Source: CAYWMP01 sp964459445
Lineage (GTDB): Bacteria > Desulfobacterota > DSM-4660 > Desulfatiglandales > HGW-15
Length of the DNA stretch: 31,981 bases
Reading direction: 5' to 3'
NCBI GenBank assembly: GCA_964459445.1
Contig: CAYWMP010000052.1
Span: 1 to 31,981 of the forward strand
The first letter of the stretch is position 1; each line of letters opens with the position of its first letter. The notes beneath the pieces are model-generated. The model saw nothing but the letters and a program-made list of their open reading frames with translations. It was not told where the DNA came from and searched no databases. Positions 23,817 through 31,707 of this stretch are shown here, piece by piece. The position numbers and the translations under genes were made by a program.

Positions 23817-25008
23817 ATCCTGGCCTTTAACTCCTCTTAGGGAAATTCTGAATCCTGTCAGACGTAAAAATAAGGTTGAGCCGATTTCCGAATACGATCT
23901 ATTAGGAATTCGTCTCGATGGAGGCGGCCCTTTTCTCCGTGAAGTAAAATTAGGTTCTGAAATATCGGCAACTACCTTGTACCAAGTTAAAGACGGAGAT
24001 TTTATTTACAGTCGTTTATTTGCATGGCGTGGTGCTTTTGGAGTAATTGAGACTGCCTTGGACGGGTCTTTTGTATCAAACGAATTTCCAACTTTTGTAC
24101 CAATTAAGGAGCGCCTAGATGTAAAGTTTTTGAATTACTGGTTCAGTCTCAAATCGGTTTTGAAGTCGGTTGGGGATTCCTGTTCAGGAAGCACGCCTCT
24201 TACTCGGAATCGGTATAAAGAGGAATATTTTCTCCGGTTAGGAATCCCCCTCCCCCCGATATCGGAACAGCGGCGGATCGTGGCGAAAATTGAGCGGCTC
24301 GCCGCCAAGATTGAGGAGGCTAAAGGCTTTCGAAAGAAAAGTGATCTTAAGGCGGATATTTTTCTTGATGCCGCCTTGCTCCAAATTCTAAAGGATGAAA
24401 AAGACGAAACATGGGTTGATGGTTGTATAGGTGATTTTGTCATTGATGACTGCTATGGAACATCAGAAAAGACCCATGCCGAGCCCATTGGTGTCCCGAT
24501 TCTGCGTATGGGAAATATTCAAAATGGGACTCTTGACATAAAAGATCTAAAATACCTCCAAGTTTCCAAGAAAGACATTCAAAAATTGATACTTCATCCT
24601 AAAGACATACTCGTCAATCGGACAAATAGCGCGGAGTTAGTAGGCAAATGTGCTGTTTTCAATCTGGAAGGGGAATGGGGATTTGCCTCTTACATAATCC
24701 GTCTGCGCTTCGATACGAAAAAGGCAAATCCTTATCTCGTTGCCAGGTACATCAATTCATCGCTTGGTCGAGATTATATGTTTCGGGAAAGGAAACAAAT
24801 GACAGGACAGGCCAATGTAAATGCCAAAAAGCTGAAAGCCCTTCCAATACAATTACCGTCAATTCCCCATCAAAATAGGATTGTTGATTACATCAATAGC
24901 CTTCAAGCCAAAGTAGAGCGCCTCAAAGCCCTCCAGGTCAAAACTGATGCCGAACTCAATGCCCTTCTTCCCAGCATCCTCGACAAGGCTTTTAAAGGAG
25001 AACTATGA
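23809..25008 (+). CDS. hsdS: Type I restriction-modification specificity subunit
   Basis: A 399-residue HsdS with two target-recognition domains, at about 5-145 and 195-340. Each is followed by a conserved helical spacer: PPISEQRRIVAKIERLAAKI, and near the C-terminus IPHQNRIVDYINSLQAKVER. The variable halves set the two parts of a bipartite DNA recognition site, which cannot be deduced. AGGAGG precedes ATG 23809. The stop codon (25006-25008) overlaps the ATG of a 23-codon ORF. The base composition is more AT-rich than hsdR and hsdM, as expected for a diversifying subunit. The gene is intact. Confidence 0.94.
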   Translation: MARSWPLTPLREILNPVRRKNKVEPISEYDLLGIRLDGGGPFLREVKLGSEISATTLYQVKDGDFIYSRLFAWRGAFGVIETALDGSFVSNEFPTFVPIKERLDVKFLNYWFSLKSVLKSVGDSCSGSTPLTRNRYKEEYFLRLGIPLPPISEQRRIVAKIERLAAKIEEAKGFRKKSDLKADIFLDAALLQILKDEKDETWVDGCIGDFVIDDCYGTSEKTHAEPIGVPILRMGNIQNGTLDIKDLKYLQVSKKDIQKLILHPKDILVNRTNSAELVGKCAVFNLEGEWGFASYIIRLRFDTKKANPYLVARYINSSLGRDYMFRERKQMTGQANVNAKKLKALPIQLPSIPHQNRIVDYINSLQAKVERLKALQVKTDAELNALLPSILDKAFKGEL

Positions 25009-25076
25009 AATCCGAAAACATCCGTTTAATTGCGAATATAAAAACAAATAAAAAGTCAGGTGAGCAAATCTTATGA
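25005..25076 (+). CDS. 23-residue coupling ORF between hsdS and the HEPN-like gene
   Basis: It starts ATG at 25005, inside the hsdS stop (ATGA), with AAAGGAG just upstream. It reads MKSENIRLIANIKTNKKSGE, then QIL, and stops at 25074-25076, inside the start of the next gene (ATGA). Both ends are therefore coupled to the neighbouring genes. It may be a translational relay, a tiny functional peptide or the residue of a deleted gene. No homologue comes to mind. Confidence 0.45.
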   Translation: MKSENIRLIANIKTNKKSGEQIL

Positions 25077-25954
25077 GTATTACTTATCAGTCTCGAATAA
25101 TAGTGGATTTTCATTCTGAAGGAGTCACGGGAAAACCTGCTTTAGGTTTTTTTCGGCTGATTTTCAGCTTTCGTTATGAGGTCATTCCACATCAGGAAAA
25201 GCAATATTCATTTTATCATGTTAAAGCTGAGGTGAAGGCTGGAGTAACAACACAAAAAACTCAGCTTCTCGGTATTGCTGAGCCTGAAAGCCCTCTATAC
25301 ATTAAGACCACTCACAACCCACTGAGTTCTACCATATCCTTTTTCCTTGATTTAGACAAAAGCCGGGTGAATGCAATTGAAAAAATGCGTAACGGAGGGG
25401 ACCTTTATTTTAAACTCAGAATTTATGGTCAAGCAGATGGAGAGCAGGGTCCTTGGCCCGCACAGGATGAGCTGTTAATTTCCGTTAATCAGAAGGCCTG
25501 GAGAGTTGCCTTAAAACAAATGGATTTTGAAGACTTCCTTTTATTTGAAATACCACTCCCAATTGACGAAATACAGGGCGAACTAAAAGAATCAATAAGC
25601 CTTTTGGAAAAGGCAAAAGAGTTTTTCCTATCTGGATTTTACGATGACACTGTCGCTACATGCCGCAAGGTTTTGGAAAGCTTTTCAAAGGCCAGGAAAG
25701 AAGACAAGAAAAAGGCGTCTGCTGTTAGCGCATTTCGTGAAAAGAGACAAAAGGGGATGACAAAAGAACAGCGTGGCTTATTTCTTAAAGAAGCACTGAG
25801 ACATTACACCCATCTTGCCCATCACCCAATGGAAAACGGCATATCAATTTGCTATACTCGGGATGAGGCCGGGATGGTCTTGGGCTGCACCGCAGCGATA
25901 GTTTCAAGTGACCGAATCCGCATGATCTGCCGTCAAAATGAACAGACACCGTAG
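25073..25954 (+). CDS. Uncharacterised protein with C-terminal HEPN-like domain
   Basis: A 293-residue protein. The N-terminal about 165 residues are beta-rich and unassigned. Residues about 175-290 are helical: LLEKAKEFFLSGFYDDTVAT, then CRKVLESF, a lysine-rich stretch, RHYTHLAHH and a final helix, DEAGMVLGCTAAIV. The ordering and the RHYTHLAHH segment (R-x6-H) fit a HEPN domain, found in RNase toxins and many antiphage proteins. The gene follows hsdS by a coupled micro-ORF, has an AGGTGAG-like site upstream, and lies in the same run as the antitoxin-like and PIN genes, suggesting an RM accessory or backup effector. Domain assignment is inference. Confidence 0.8.
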   Translation: MSITYQSRIIVDFHSEGVTGKPALGFFRLIFSFRYEVIPHQEKQYSFYHVKAEVKAGVTTQKTQLLGIAEPESPLYIKTTHNPLSSTISFFLDLDKSRVNAIEKMRNGGDLYFKLRIYGQADGEQGPWPAQDELLISVNQKAWRVALKQMDFEDFLLFEIPLPIDEIQGELKESISLLEKAKEFFLSGFYDDTVATCRKVLESFSKARKEDKKKASAVSAFREKRQKGMTKEQRGLFLKEALRHYTHLAHHPMENGISICYTRDEAGMVLGCTAAIVSSDRIRMICRQNEQTP

Positions 25955-25980
25955 AATGAAGACGATTGAAGGAGCTTAAA

Positions 25981-26043
25981 ATGCCTGAAAATAAATTGTT
26001 ATTAAACGATATGATATCGTTTCTTAGGCGCGAAAGGAGGTGA
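25981..26043 (+). CDS. 20-residue leader ORF with internal palindrome
   Basis: ATG 25981 has AAGGAGC at an ideal distance and opens MPENKLLLNDMISFLRRERR. The TGA stop (26041-26043) lies inside the GGAGGTGA ribosome-binding site of the next gene, so a ribosome finishing here would be placed to restart at 26052. The ORF contains a perfect 19-bp palindrome (AAACGATATGATATCGTTT, 26004-26022), which could act as an operator or an mRNA hairpin. A regulatory leader is plausible. Confidence 0.45.
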   Translation: MPENKLLLNDMISFLRRERR

Positions 26044-26051
26044 TTTCCACA

Positions 26052-27032
26052 ATGAGTAAACATCGCCATTTTTTCGAAATATTCTTGAAAGGAAAATCCA
26101 TCGGCACCAGTCGCATCCCGGTGAGCCATTTGCTTTTGCTGTTGTTCGAGTTGAACAAGGTGTTGAACCGTGTCGGGAGGGTTCTGCAGGGTCAAGGGGA
26201 AAGCATACGCCGGGGGCCGACTCAGAAGAGTATTAAGGATGAAATTGGCCTGGATCTGGTGGAATTGACGCATGGGAGCCCTGACACGGTATTGGGTTTT
26301 GAGCGGCCTTCGGGGCAGCAAGCCTTTGAGGGATTGGATTTTGGGGTTGAAATCCTCGCAAAGGCCCTGAATGGTTTAATGGAGATACAGCAGGAGTGCG
26401 AAGAGTTGCCGGCCGGTTTCGATTCGGGCGTATTGATCGCCTGGAGGGACTTGGGCACTCTCTTTGAGAAGGGAGTCTCTGAAATTCAATTTTCCCTGAA
26501 CCATCGACCTCAGCCCTTAGGCGCGTTATATAATCCCAACGCTTACCGGAGAATTCAGAAACGGATACAAGGCCCACAGATCAACATCCGTACTGTCGAA
26601 GGTCGTCTGCTGATGGCCGACTTTAAAGAGCACGGCACACGCTGCCGGGTGCATCCATCCGTCGGCGATCCGGTTCTCTGCCTGTTTGATGAAGAGAGAA
26701 AGGATGAGATCCTGGACAATATTTTGCGATATGTAAGAGTCATTGGAGAGGCGAAGGAGGATCCGATCACAAATAGAATCACCAGTATTGTGCTTCATGA
26801 CATTCAGCGTCTTGAGGATCGCGAGCAGGAACGAACCGATCTTTTGCCGCAGGGCACACCGCTGCCCACCGACTTTTGGCAGTCCCTCAGTATTGAAGAG
26901 CTGGCCCAGGCCCAGGGGGTCCGACCTTTGAACGATGTCAGCGTTCTATTTGGGACCTGGCCGGGTGAACCGGACGACGGATTTGAGGATGAGGTTCGTA
27001 AGTTGCGGAAGCAGAGCCTTTCAGCGGGATAA
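26052..27032 (+). CDS. Large antitoxin-like protein paired with a PIN toxin
   Basis: A 326-residue soluble protein of no named family that I can recall, although similar proteins seem to precede PIN genes elsewhere. The body has conserved-looking segments such as SIKDEIGLDLVELTHGSPDT and IRTVEGRLLMADFKEHGTRC. The last about 55 residues (TDFWQSLSIEELAQAQGVRP, then LFGTWPGEPDDGFEDEVRKL) resemble the acidic, Trp-containing tail that VapB-like antitoxins thread through PIN toxins. GAAAGGAGGTGA precedes ATG 26052. The toxin gene starts six bases after the stop. An antitoxin usually has about 80 residues; here the extra 270 residues suggest a sensing or recruiting function. Confidence 0.8.
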   Translation: MSKHRHFFEIFLKGKSIGTSRIPVSHLLLLLFELNKVLNRVGRVLQGQGESIRRGPTQKSIKDEIGLDLVELTHGSPDTVLGFERPSGQQAFEGLDFGVEILAKALNGLMEIQQECEELPAGFDSGVLIAWRDLGTLFEKGVSEIQFSLNHRPQPLGALYNPNAYRRIQKRIQGPQINIRTVEGRLLMADFKEHGTRCRVHPSVGDPVLCLFDEERKDEILDNILRYVRVIGEAKEDPITNRITSIVLHDIQRLEDREQERTDLLPQGTPLPTDFWQSLSIEELAQAQGVRPLNDVSVLFGTWPGEPDDGFEDEVRKLRKQSLSAG

Positions 27033-27038
27033 CAAAGG

Positions 27039-27452
27039 ATGACCGCTCCTAAAATCATCATCGATACGAATATTGTCTCATACCTGATGCGCAGCAGCCC
27101 GGAAGAGCGAGCATATGCACCTCATCTCACTGGAAAATTGGTTGCCGTTTCTTTTATTACTGTGGGGGAGCTTTATTATGGGGCAGAAAAAGGCAAATGG
27201 GGAGAGAAGAGACGTCTCCGATTAGAGGAAAGCCTTAAAAACTTTGTCGTCATCCCCTATGATCATGAGATCGCAAAGTGTTACGGAAAGATCGTGGCTG
27301 AACGGAGGCGGCTGGGGCACCCTATATCCCCTAATGACGCATGGATTGCGGCCTGTGCAGTTCGGCATGATTCTCCCTTGGTGACTCACAACGATAAAGA
27401 CTTTGATTCTATAAGTAACCTGCAAGTAATATATGAAAGATCAAAGAATTGA
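27039..27452 (+). CDS. PIN-domain toxin, VapC family
   Basis: A 137-residue PIN nuclease. The acidic residues are in place: IIIDTNIVSYLM (first Asp), FITVGELYYGAE (Glu), SPNDAWIAACAVRH (third acidic residue) and THNDKDFDSI (fourth). VapC toxins cleave tRNA or rRNA when freed from antitoxin. An AAAGG site lies in the six-base gap after the upstream gene, so the pair is co-translated. It is the last gene of the hsdR-led run; a hairpin follows. All active-site positions are kept, so the toxin is probably functional. Confidence 0.93.
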   Translation: MTAPKIIIDTNIVSYLMRSSPEERAYAPHLTGKLVAVSFITVGELYYGAEKGKWGEKRRLRLEESLKNFVVIPYDHEIAKCYGKIVAERRRLGHPISPNDAWIAACAVRHDSPLVTHNDKDFDSISNLQVIYERSKN

Positions 27453-27503
27453 CCATGTCCAAGGGACAGGGGAACGGGACAATCCCATAATCTCCTGTCA
27501 TGG
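27453..27503 (+). repeat. Hairpin after the toxin gene
   Basis: CCATG/CATGG outer arms, GACAGG (27465-27470) with CCTGTC (27494-27499), and an inner GGG/CCC can pair with small bulges. An A-rich rather than T-rich tail follows, so it may be a transcript-end stabiliser or a REP-like sequence rather than an intrinsic terminator. Confidence 0.5.
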
Positions 27504-27794
27504 GAAAAATTAAACATTGAATAATTAGAAAGTTGCTAGCCGCCTCTTTCGCCGGGCATACTACCCCTTTCAGCCCAAAGGCTATTATTTATTCGGCGAA
27601 TCTTTCGCTTAAAGGAACCCTCTACCTTATCGTTACTAATATCTTACGTGGCCTTTAAGGAGGGCCCGCAAATAATCCCCTATCCAGGTTAAGGAGTTCA
27701 ACGAAAGGCCCTTGATTGTCCCTCCCGAGGTCCTTTTCAGGCCCCAACGTCCTTAAACGGGATCTCTCGCCGAAAGGCAAATTGTTTTTTGCGA
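27504..27794 (-). other. Non-coding flank, probably part of the IS110 remnant
   Basis: About 290 bases with no acceptable ORF lie directly downstream (minus strand) of the transposase fragment. They contain several small hairpins, for example GCCTTTCGGC and AGCCTTTGGGCT. IS110-family elements carry long non-coding ends, which in the IS1111 group encode the guide (bridge) RNA. Whether this is such an end cannot be decided here. Confidence 0.35.
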
Positions 27795-28013
27795 TTACTC
27801 CCTATTCAAATACGAAGGGTCAAAGGGCTTCATTTTCTTCATCAAAGTCCAGGCGATATTCAACATTTTGGCTGCCAGTTTTACCCTCATCTTTGTCTTA
27901 ATGCCCTTCTCCCTTTCCCTGCCCCTGAGTTTTTCTGTGAAATGCACAACAAAGTGTTGATTCTGTATGGATGCAATCAACGCAGCCTGATAGTGCAGCA
28001 TTCGTATTTGCTT
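27795..28013 (-). pseudogene. IS110-family transposase, C-terminal fragment
   Basis: The frame reads KQIRMLHYQAALIASIQNQH, then a charged helix and KMLNIAWTLMKKMKPFDP before the stop. This is the C-terminal end of Transposase_20 in IS110-family proteins, where a LYQAAL-type helix is followed by R/K-rich and hydrophobic helices. Only about 72 of some 400 residues remain, cut at 28013 by a stop just upstream. The element is dead. It lies between the defence operon and the PLP-enzyme gene and marks the right edge of the island. Confidence 0.65.
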
Positions 28014-28079
28014 TTAATGAACATTTCCGGGGCTATTCGGATAAGCATGAGAATGCTTGAAGTGTCACAGAGTAAACGG

Positions 28080-29276
28080 TCATTCAACGGGTGAGAGATT
28101 GGCCAAGGCTTGGTCAAGATCTTCCATCAAATCCTCAGGATCCTCGATGCCGACGGAGTATCGTACAAGACCTTCTGGTATTCCCATGGCTTCTCTTTCT
28201 TCGGGCGTACACTCAACGTGGCTGGTGGTGGCAGGAGGCCCTACGATGGTTTCAACGGCGCCAAGGTTGGCTGCCCGGTGGGCATACCGGAGATGAGGTA
28301 AAAAGGTCCGCACGGCGTCAAAGTCGCCTTTGAGCATAAAAGAGAGGACCCCGCCGAATCCTTTCATCTGCCTTGTTGTTATAGCGTGCTGTGGATGGGT
28401 TTCCAAACCGGGATAGAAGACTTCTTTGATCGCGTCATGGGTTTCAAGAAAACGTGCAATCCGCAATGCACTGTCGTTCTGTTGTCGGATACGCAATTCG
28501 AGGGTTTTCATTCCCCGCAACAGGAGATAGGCGGCCATGGGGTCCAGGGCAGCGCCATTGATCTCACGAAAATGATAGATGCGTTCAATCAGATCGGACG
28601 GGCCACATATCACGCCGCCCAGTGCATCCGCATGCCCGCCAAGAAACTTGGTCGCGCTGTGGAGAACCAGATCCGCCCCTAAATCTAATGGGTTCTGATT
28701 GATAGGGGTAGCAAAGGTGTTGTCCATCACAACCACTGCCCCTAGGGCATGGGCCGCTTTTGAAAGTCGTGCGATATCCACGATCTTGAGCGTGGGATTT
28801 GTCGGGCTCTCCAAGTAAAGAAGTTGACACCCTTTGGCAATGGATTCTTCAATGTCCTTAAAGTCCGTGGTGTCATGAAGCGATACATCGATTTGAAATC
28901 GTGGCAAGAATTCAATGAAGAGCTTATTCGTTCCCCCATAGCTATCCTTGATGGAAACGACTCTCTCCCCGGGAGAGAGCAAGGTGAAGAGCGTGTTACT
29001 GATGGCCGCCATGCCACTGGCGAAGCTGGTGGCAGCCTCAGCGCCTTCCATCTCACAGAGTTTCTCCTCAAAGGCCTTTACCGTGGGATTAGTGTTCCGG
29101 GAGTAAATGTGTCCCTTCGCTTTGCCCTGACCCACTCTCACCCACTCGTCGAGATCGTCATAGCCAAAGGAGACGCTGTGAACCACCGGGACCTGAGTGG
29201 ATCGTTCCCAGAAGGGTGCATCCTCCCCAGCCCATACCGATTGCGTGCCTTGTCTTGGTTTTCGACCGTCATCCAT
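28080..29276 (-). CDS. Cystathionine gamma-synthase/lyase-family PLP enzyme
   Basis: A 398-residue enzyme of the Cys/Met-metabolism PLP family. Visible are the IYSRNTNPT motif near residue 60, ATSFASGMAAI (phosphate-binding loop), VVVMDNTFATP (Asp binding the pyridine N) and the Schiff-base Lys in LVLHSATKFLGGHADALGG. Reactions in this family include cystathionine gamma-synthase, beta- or gamma-lyase and O-acetylhomoserine sulfhydrylase; sequence reading alone does not separate them. ATG 29276 is chosen because GAGGTG lies nine bases upstream; a GTG at 29288 is possible. The gene is complete. No methionine-pathway neighbour is adjacent except the more distant homocysteine methyltransferase-like gene. 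Confidence 0.9.
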   Translation of the reverse strand: MDDGRKPRQGTQSVWAGEDAPFWERSTQVPVVHSVSFGYDDLDEWVRVGQGKAKGHIYSRNTNPTVKAFEEKLCEMEGAEAATSFASGMAAISNTLFTLLSPGERVVSIKDSYGGTNKLFIEFLPRFQIDVSLHDTTDFKDIEESIAKGCQLLYLESPTNPTLKIVDIARLSKAAHALGAVVVMDNTFATPINQNPLDLGADLVLHSATKFLGGHADALGGVICGPSDLIERIYHFREINGAALDPMAAYLLLRGMKTLELRIRQQNDSALRIARFLETHDAIKEVFYPGLETHPQHAITTRQMKGFGGVLSFMLKGDFDAVRTFLPHLRYAHRAANLGAVETIVGPPATTSHVECTPEEREAMGIPEGLVRYSVGIEDPEDLMEDLDQALANLSPVE

Positions 29277-29372
29277 GAGATGTTTCACCTCGTTTAAAGG
29301 GTTTCCTGATTGAAAAGAAATTGCTTCTCTGCATTCCCACCAAATTACTACGAAAACCCATAGACCATAAAG

Positions 29373-29407
29373 AAAAAAGGGCAGCGCCGATCACGCTGCC
29401 CTTTTTT
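29373..29407. terminator. Bidirectional intrinsic terminator
   Basis: A perfect 8-bp stem GGGCAGCG/CGCTGCCC with a 7-base loop is flanked by six A's and six T's. It can stop transcription in both directions. It lies between the beta-oxidation gene (ends at 29646, minus strand) and the PLP-enzyme gene, so its natural client is the former. Confidence 0.9.
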
Positions 29408-29458
29408 CATAATAACAGGAACGATACGTTATTTCTTCCCTGAACTGATCGGTTCCAA

Positions 29459-29637
29459 GTTCAGGGTTCCAGGTTCAAAGGTTGCAATAGACGGAAGCCA
29501 TTCATAATATTATCCAATATCCGGGCTACCTGACATAGTCCATTGGCTAAAACTATTTTGCAAACAAGTGTAGAGACAGGATCCATTTAAAAAACTCATT
29601 TTTGGGGTTTATTAACCTGGAACGTTGAACCCTGAAC
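29459..29637. repeat. Inverted repeat flanking a short AT-rich stretch
   Basis: GTTCAGGGTTCCAGGTTC (29459-29476) recurs in inverted form at 29614-29637 as AACCTGGAACGTTGAACC, followed by CTGAAC. The right arm carries a short extra segment. These GTTCAGGGTTC-type repeats are familiar dispersed sequences. The whole gap 29277-29645 holds only this and the terminator. Confidence 0.6.
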
Positions 29638-29645
29638 CGCTCAAC

Positions 29646-31670
29646 CTATGCCTTAAAATTTGGTTTTCGTTTCTCAAGGAATGCACCGATTCCTTCCTTC
29701 GCAGCATCCGTACAGGCAATTTCGCCAAATCCCTTATAGCCGATTTCAAGGGCCTCAACGTAGTTTTCAGAGAGAGCGGCCTCTTTGACCGTCCTTGCAG
29801 TCAAGTCAACGGCCTCTTTGCTGAGGGGTTGCTTTCCGGCCATGGGTTGATCCGGTATACTGATCTCGGGGAGCTCCACCACACCTTCGGGTATCCTCGT
29901 AATGTTGCCCTGGAGGTTGTTGACTTCGTCAATAGCCGCCTGGATGAGATCCTGATAATCGTCAACGACTTTGCTGACCATCCCAAGTTCCACGGCATCC
30001 TTTGCAAAGATCGGTTTGCCGAGGCAGATCATCTCGTTGAAAAGCGATGCCCCCTGGGGCCACTTTCGGAAGGGCACGACACACCCACCGATCCCTGGCA
30101 GGATGCCCAACGTGATCTCAGGGAATTGGAACATGGCATTCTTGGTAGCAACCATGCCATGACATCGAATCGCAATCTCAAAACCCCCGCCCAGGGCCAG
30201 ACCGTTTACGGCGGCGACGACGGGCTTGTCCATCTGATCCATAAACAACTGCACTTCGGCACAATCCCTCGCATATTGAGCCGAGGCATTTGCATCGCCA
30301 AGCATCTCAGGAAACTTGCCAATGTCGGCACCGGCAGAAAAGGCATTTTTGCCATACCCTGTGATCACAAATCCTTTGACAGACGGGTCATTCGCGTATT
30401 CCTTAAGAACGGATAGGATTTCTCCCGTAACTTCGTCATTAAGGGCATTCATGGCCTGGGGACGCCTTATGGTGATTATCTTGACCCCGTCCATGTCATC
30501 CACCAGGACGTGGCGTTTGAAATCCTGGTAAAAGGAAAAGGATTGCTTGGGTTGGGGAAAGCCAGGGCGATCTTCTGCGAACTGCTTCATGATGCGTTCC
30601 ACTTCCTCCCCGCCTAGATCTCGCATCACATCGAGGGGACCTTTTTTGAATCCCAGGGCAATCTGGCAGCCGAAATTGAGGTCTTCCTTCGTGCCAATCC
30701 CGCGGTCGATAATATCAAAGGACTGGGAGAAGAGAATGCCTCGCATTCGATCGCGGATCAGCGCTTTTACATCATCGGATACTTCTACCTTACTACCCGG
30801 CCTATGGGTATTCCATCTGTCAACCGAGGCAAAAACGGATGCCGGTTTATAATGGGCGCCTTCCTCCATCTGGAGCGTGTTGGTCTCAATGATGATTGGA
30901 TTACCGTTAGCCATATTGAGCACAAAGAAAGGACCGGCAAACACGAACTCTTCAACAGCTTTGTCGATTTGACTCGCGGAGGCATGATCCAATAGGTACC
31001 CGGCGTCGTTACACCAATTGTCAAAGATGCGGTCCAGCACAAAGCAAAGGGCATTGTCGGTGATGATAGGGGCCTTGCCGGTATTCGCGAAAAACCAGAA
31101 CAGATCGTCCACAACCTGTTGGCTGCCCTTTTCCCAGGTGATGACTTCAACGGGGAGGCTCCGCCATGCAGGGGCAAAGAAATGGGTGATGGTGGTCCTT
31201 TCGGGATGTTTCATTTTGGCAAAAATCCTGTCAGCGGGAATAGAGCTGGTATTAGAGGTGATAATGGTGTCTTCGCGGACGATTCCCTCAATTTGTTCGA
31301 ATATCTTCTGTTTGAGGGGGATATTCTCGGTCGCTGCTTCGATGACCAGATCGCAGTTTTTGATCCGGCTGTAATCCTTGGTGTAGGTGATGTTTTTGAG
31401 GACGGCCTCAGCCTTGTCCTCTTTCATCTTTTTCCTATCAATGGCTTTTTTCACATAGCCCTGCAACCTTTTCTCCGCGCTCAGAAGGGGTCCCTCAACC
31501 ACATCCACGAGATAAAGGGTAATATCCGGCAGGGCGCTTTTCAGGTAATATCCGATATCCGGTCCGATGGTGCCTGCGCCGATGACGGCGATTTCCTTGG
31601 GAAGGGATCGAGAAGGATTAATAAGCAGGGGGTTATAAAAATTTGGATAGAGTGCCTTTAATTCATTCAT
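29646..31670 (-). CDS. 3-hydroxyacyl-CoA dehydrogenase / enoyl-CoA hydratase fusion
   Basis: A 674-residue bifunctional beta-oxidation enzyme in dehydrogenase-first order, the reverse of FadB/FadJ. Residues about 25-390 are the NAD-dependent dehydrogenase: IAVIGAGTIGPDIG nucleotide loop, SNTSSIP and HFFAPAWRSLPVEV, with the catalytic His and Glu. Residues about 400-670 are the crotonase: FSAGADI oxyanion segment, GLALGGGFEIA and FPEITLGILPGIGG, with both catalytic Glu. In the dehydrogenase, the usual VNR asparagine reads LDR. GGAGG five bases before ATG 31670 fixes the start. A 144-bp repeat element sits in the leader, downstream of a likely promoter. Role: anaerobic degradation of fatty or other acyl-CoAs. 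Confidence 0.93.
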   Translation of the reverse strand: MNELKALYPNFYNPLLINPSRSLPKEIAVIGAGTIGPDIGYYLKSALPDITLYLVDVVEGPLLSAEKRLQGYVKKAIDRKKMKEDKAEAVLKNITYTKDYSRIKNCDLVIEAATENIPLKQKIFEQIEGIVREDTIITSNTSSIPADRIFAKMKHPERTTITHFFAPAWRSLPVEVITWEKGSQQVVDDLFWFFANTGKAPIITDNALCFVLDRIFDNWCNDAGYLLDHASASQIDKAVEEFVFAGPFFVLNMANGNPIIIETNTLQMEEGAHYKPASVFASVDRWNTHRPGSKVEVSDDVKALIRDRMRGILFSQSFDIIDRGIGTKEDLNFGCQIALGFKKGPLDVMRDLGGEEVERIMKQFAEDRPGFPQPKQSFSFYQDFKRHVLVDDMDGVKIITIRRPQAMNALNDEVTGEILSVLKEYANDPSVKGFVITGYGKNAFSAGADIGKFPEMLGDANASAQYARDCAEVQLFMDQMDKPVVAAVNGLALGGGFEIAIRCHGMVATKNAMFQFPEITLGILPGIGGCVVPFRKWPQGASLFNEMICLGKPIFAKDAVELGMVSKVVDDYQDLIQAAIDEVNNLQGNITRIPEGVVELPEISIPDQPMAGKQPLSKEAVDLTARTVKEAALSENYVEALEIGYKGFGEIACTDAAKEGIGAFLEKRKPNFKA

Positions 31671-31707
31671 GGTTTCCTCCATATGATATGATGCGGTGTT
31701 AAAATAC

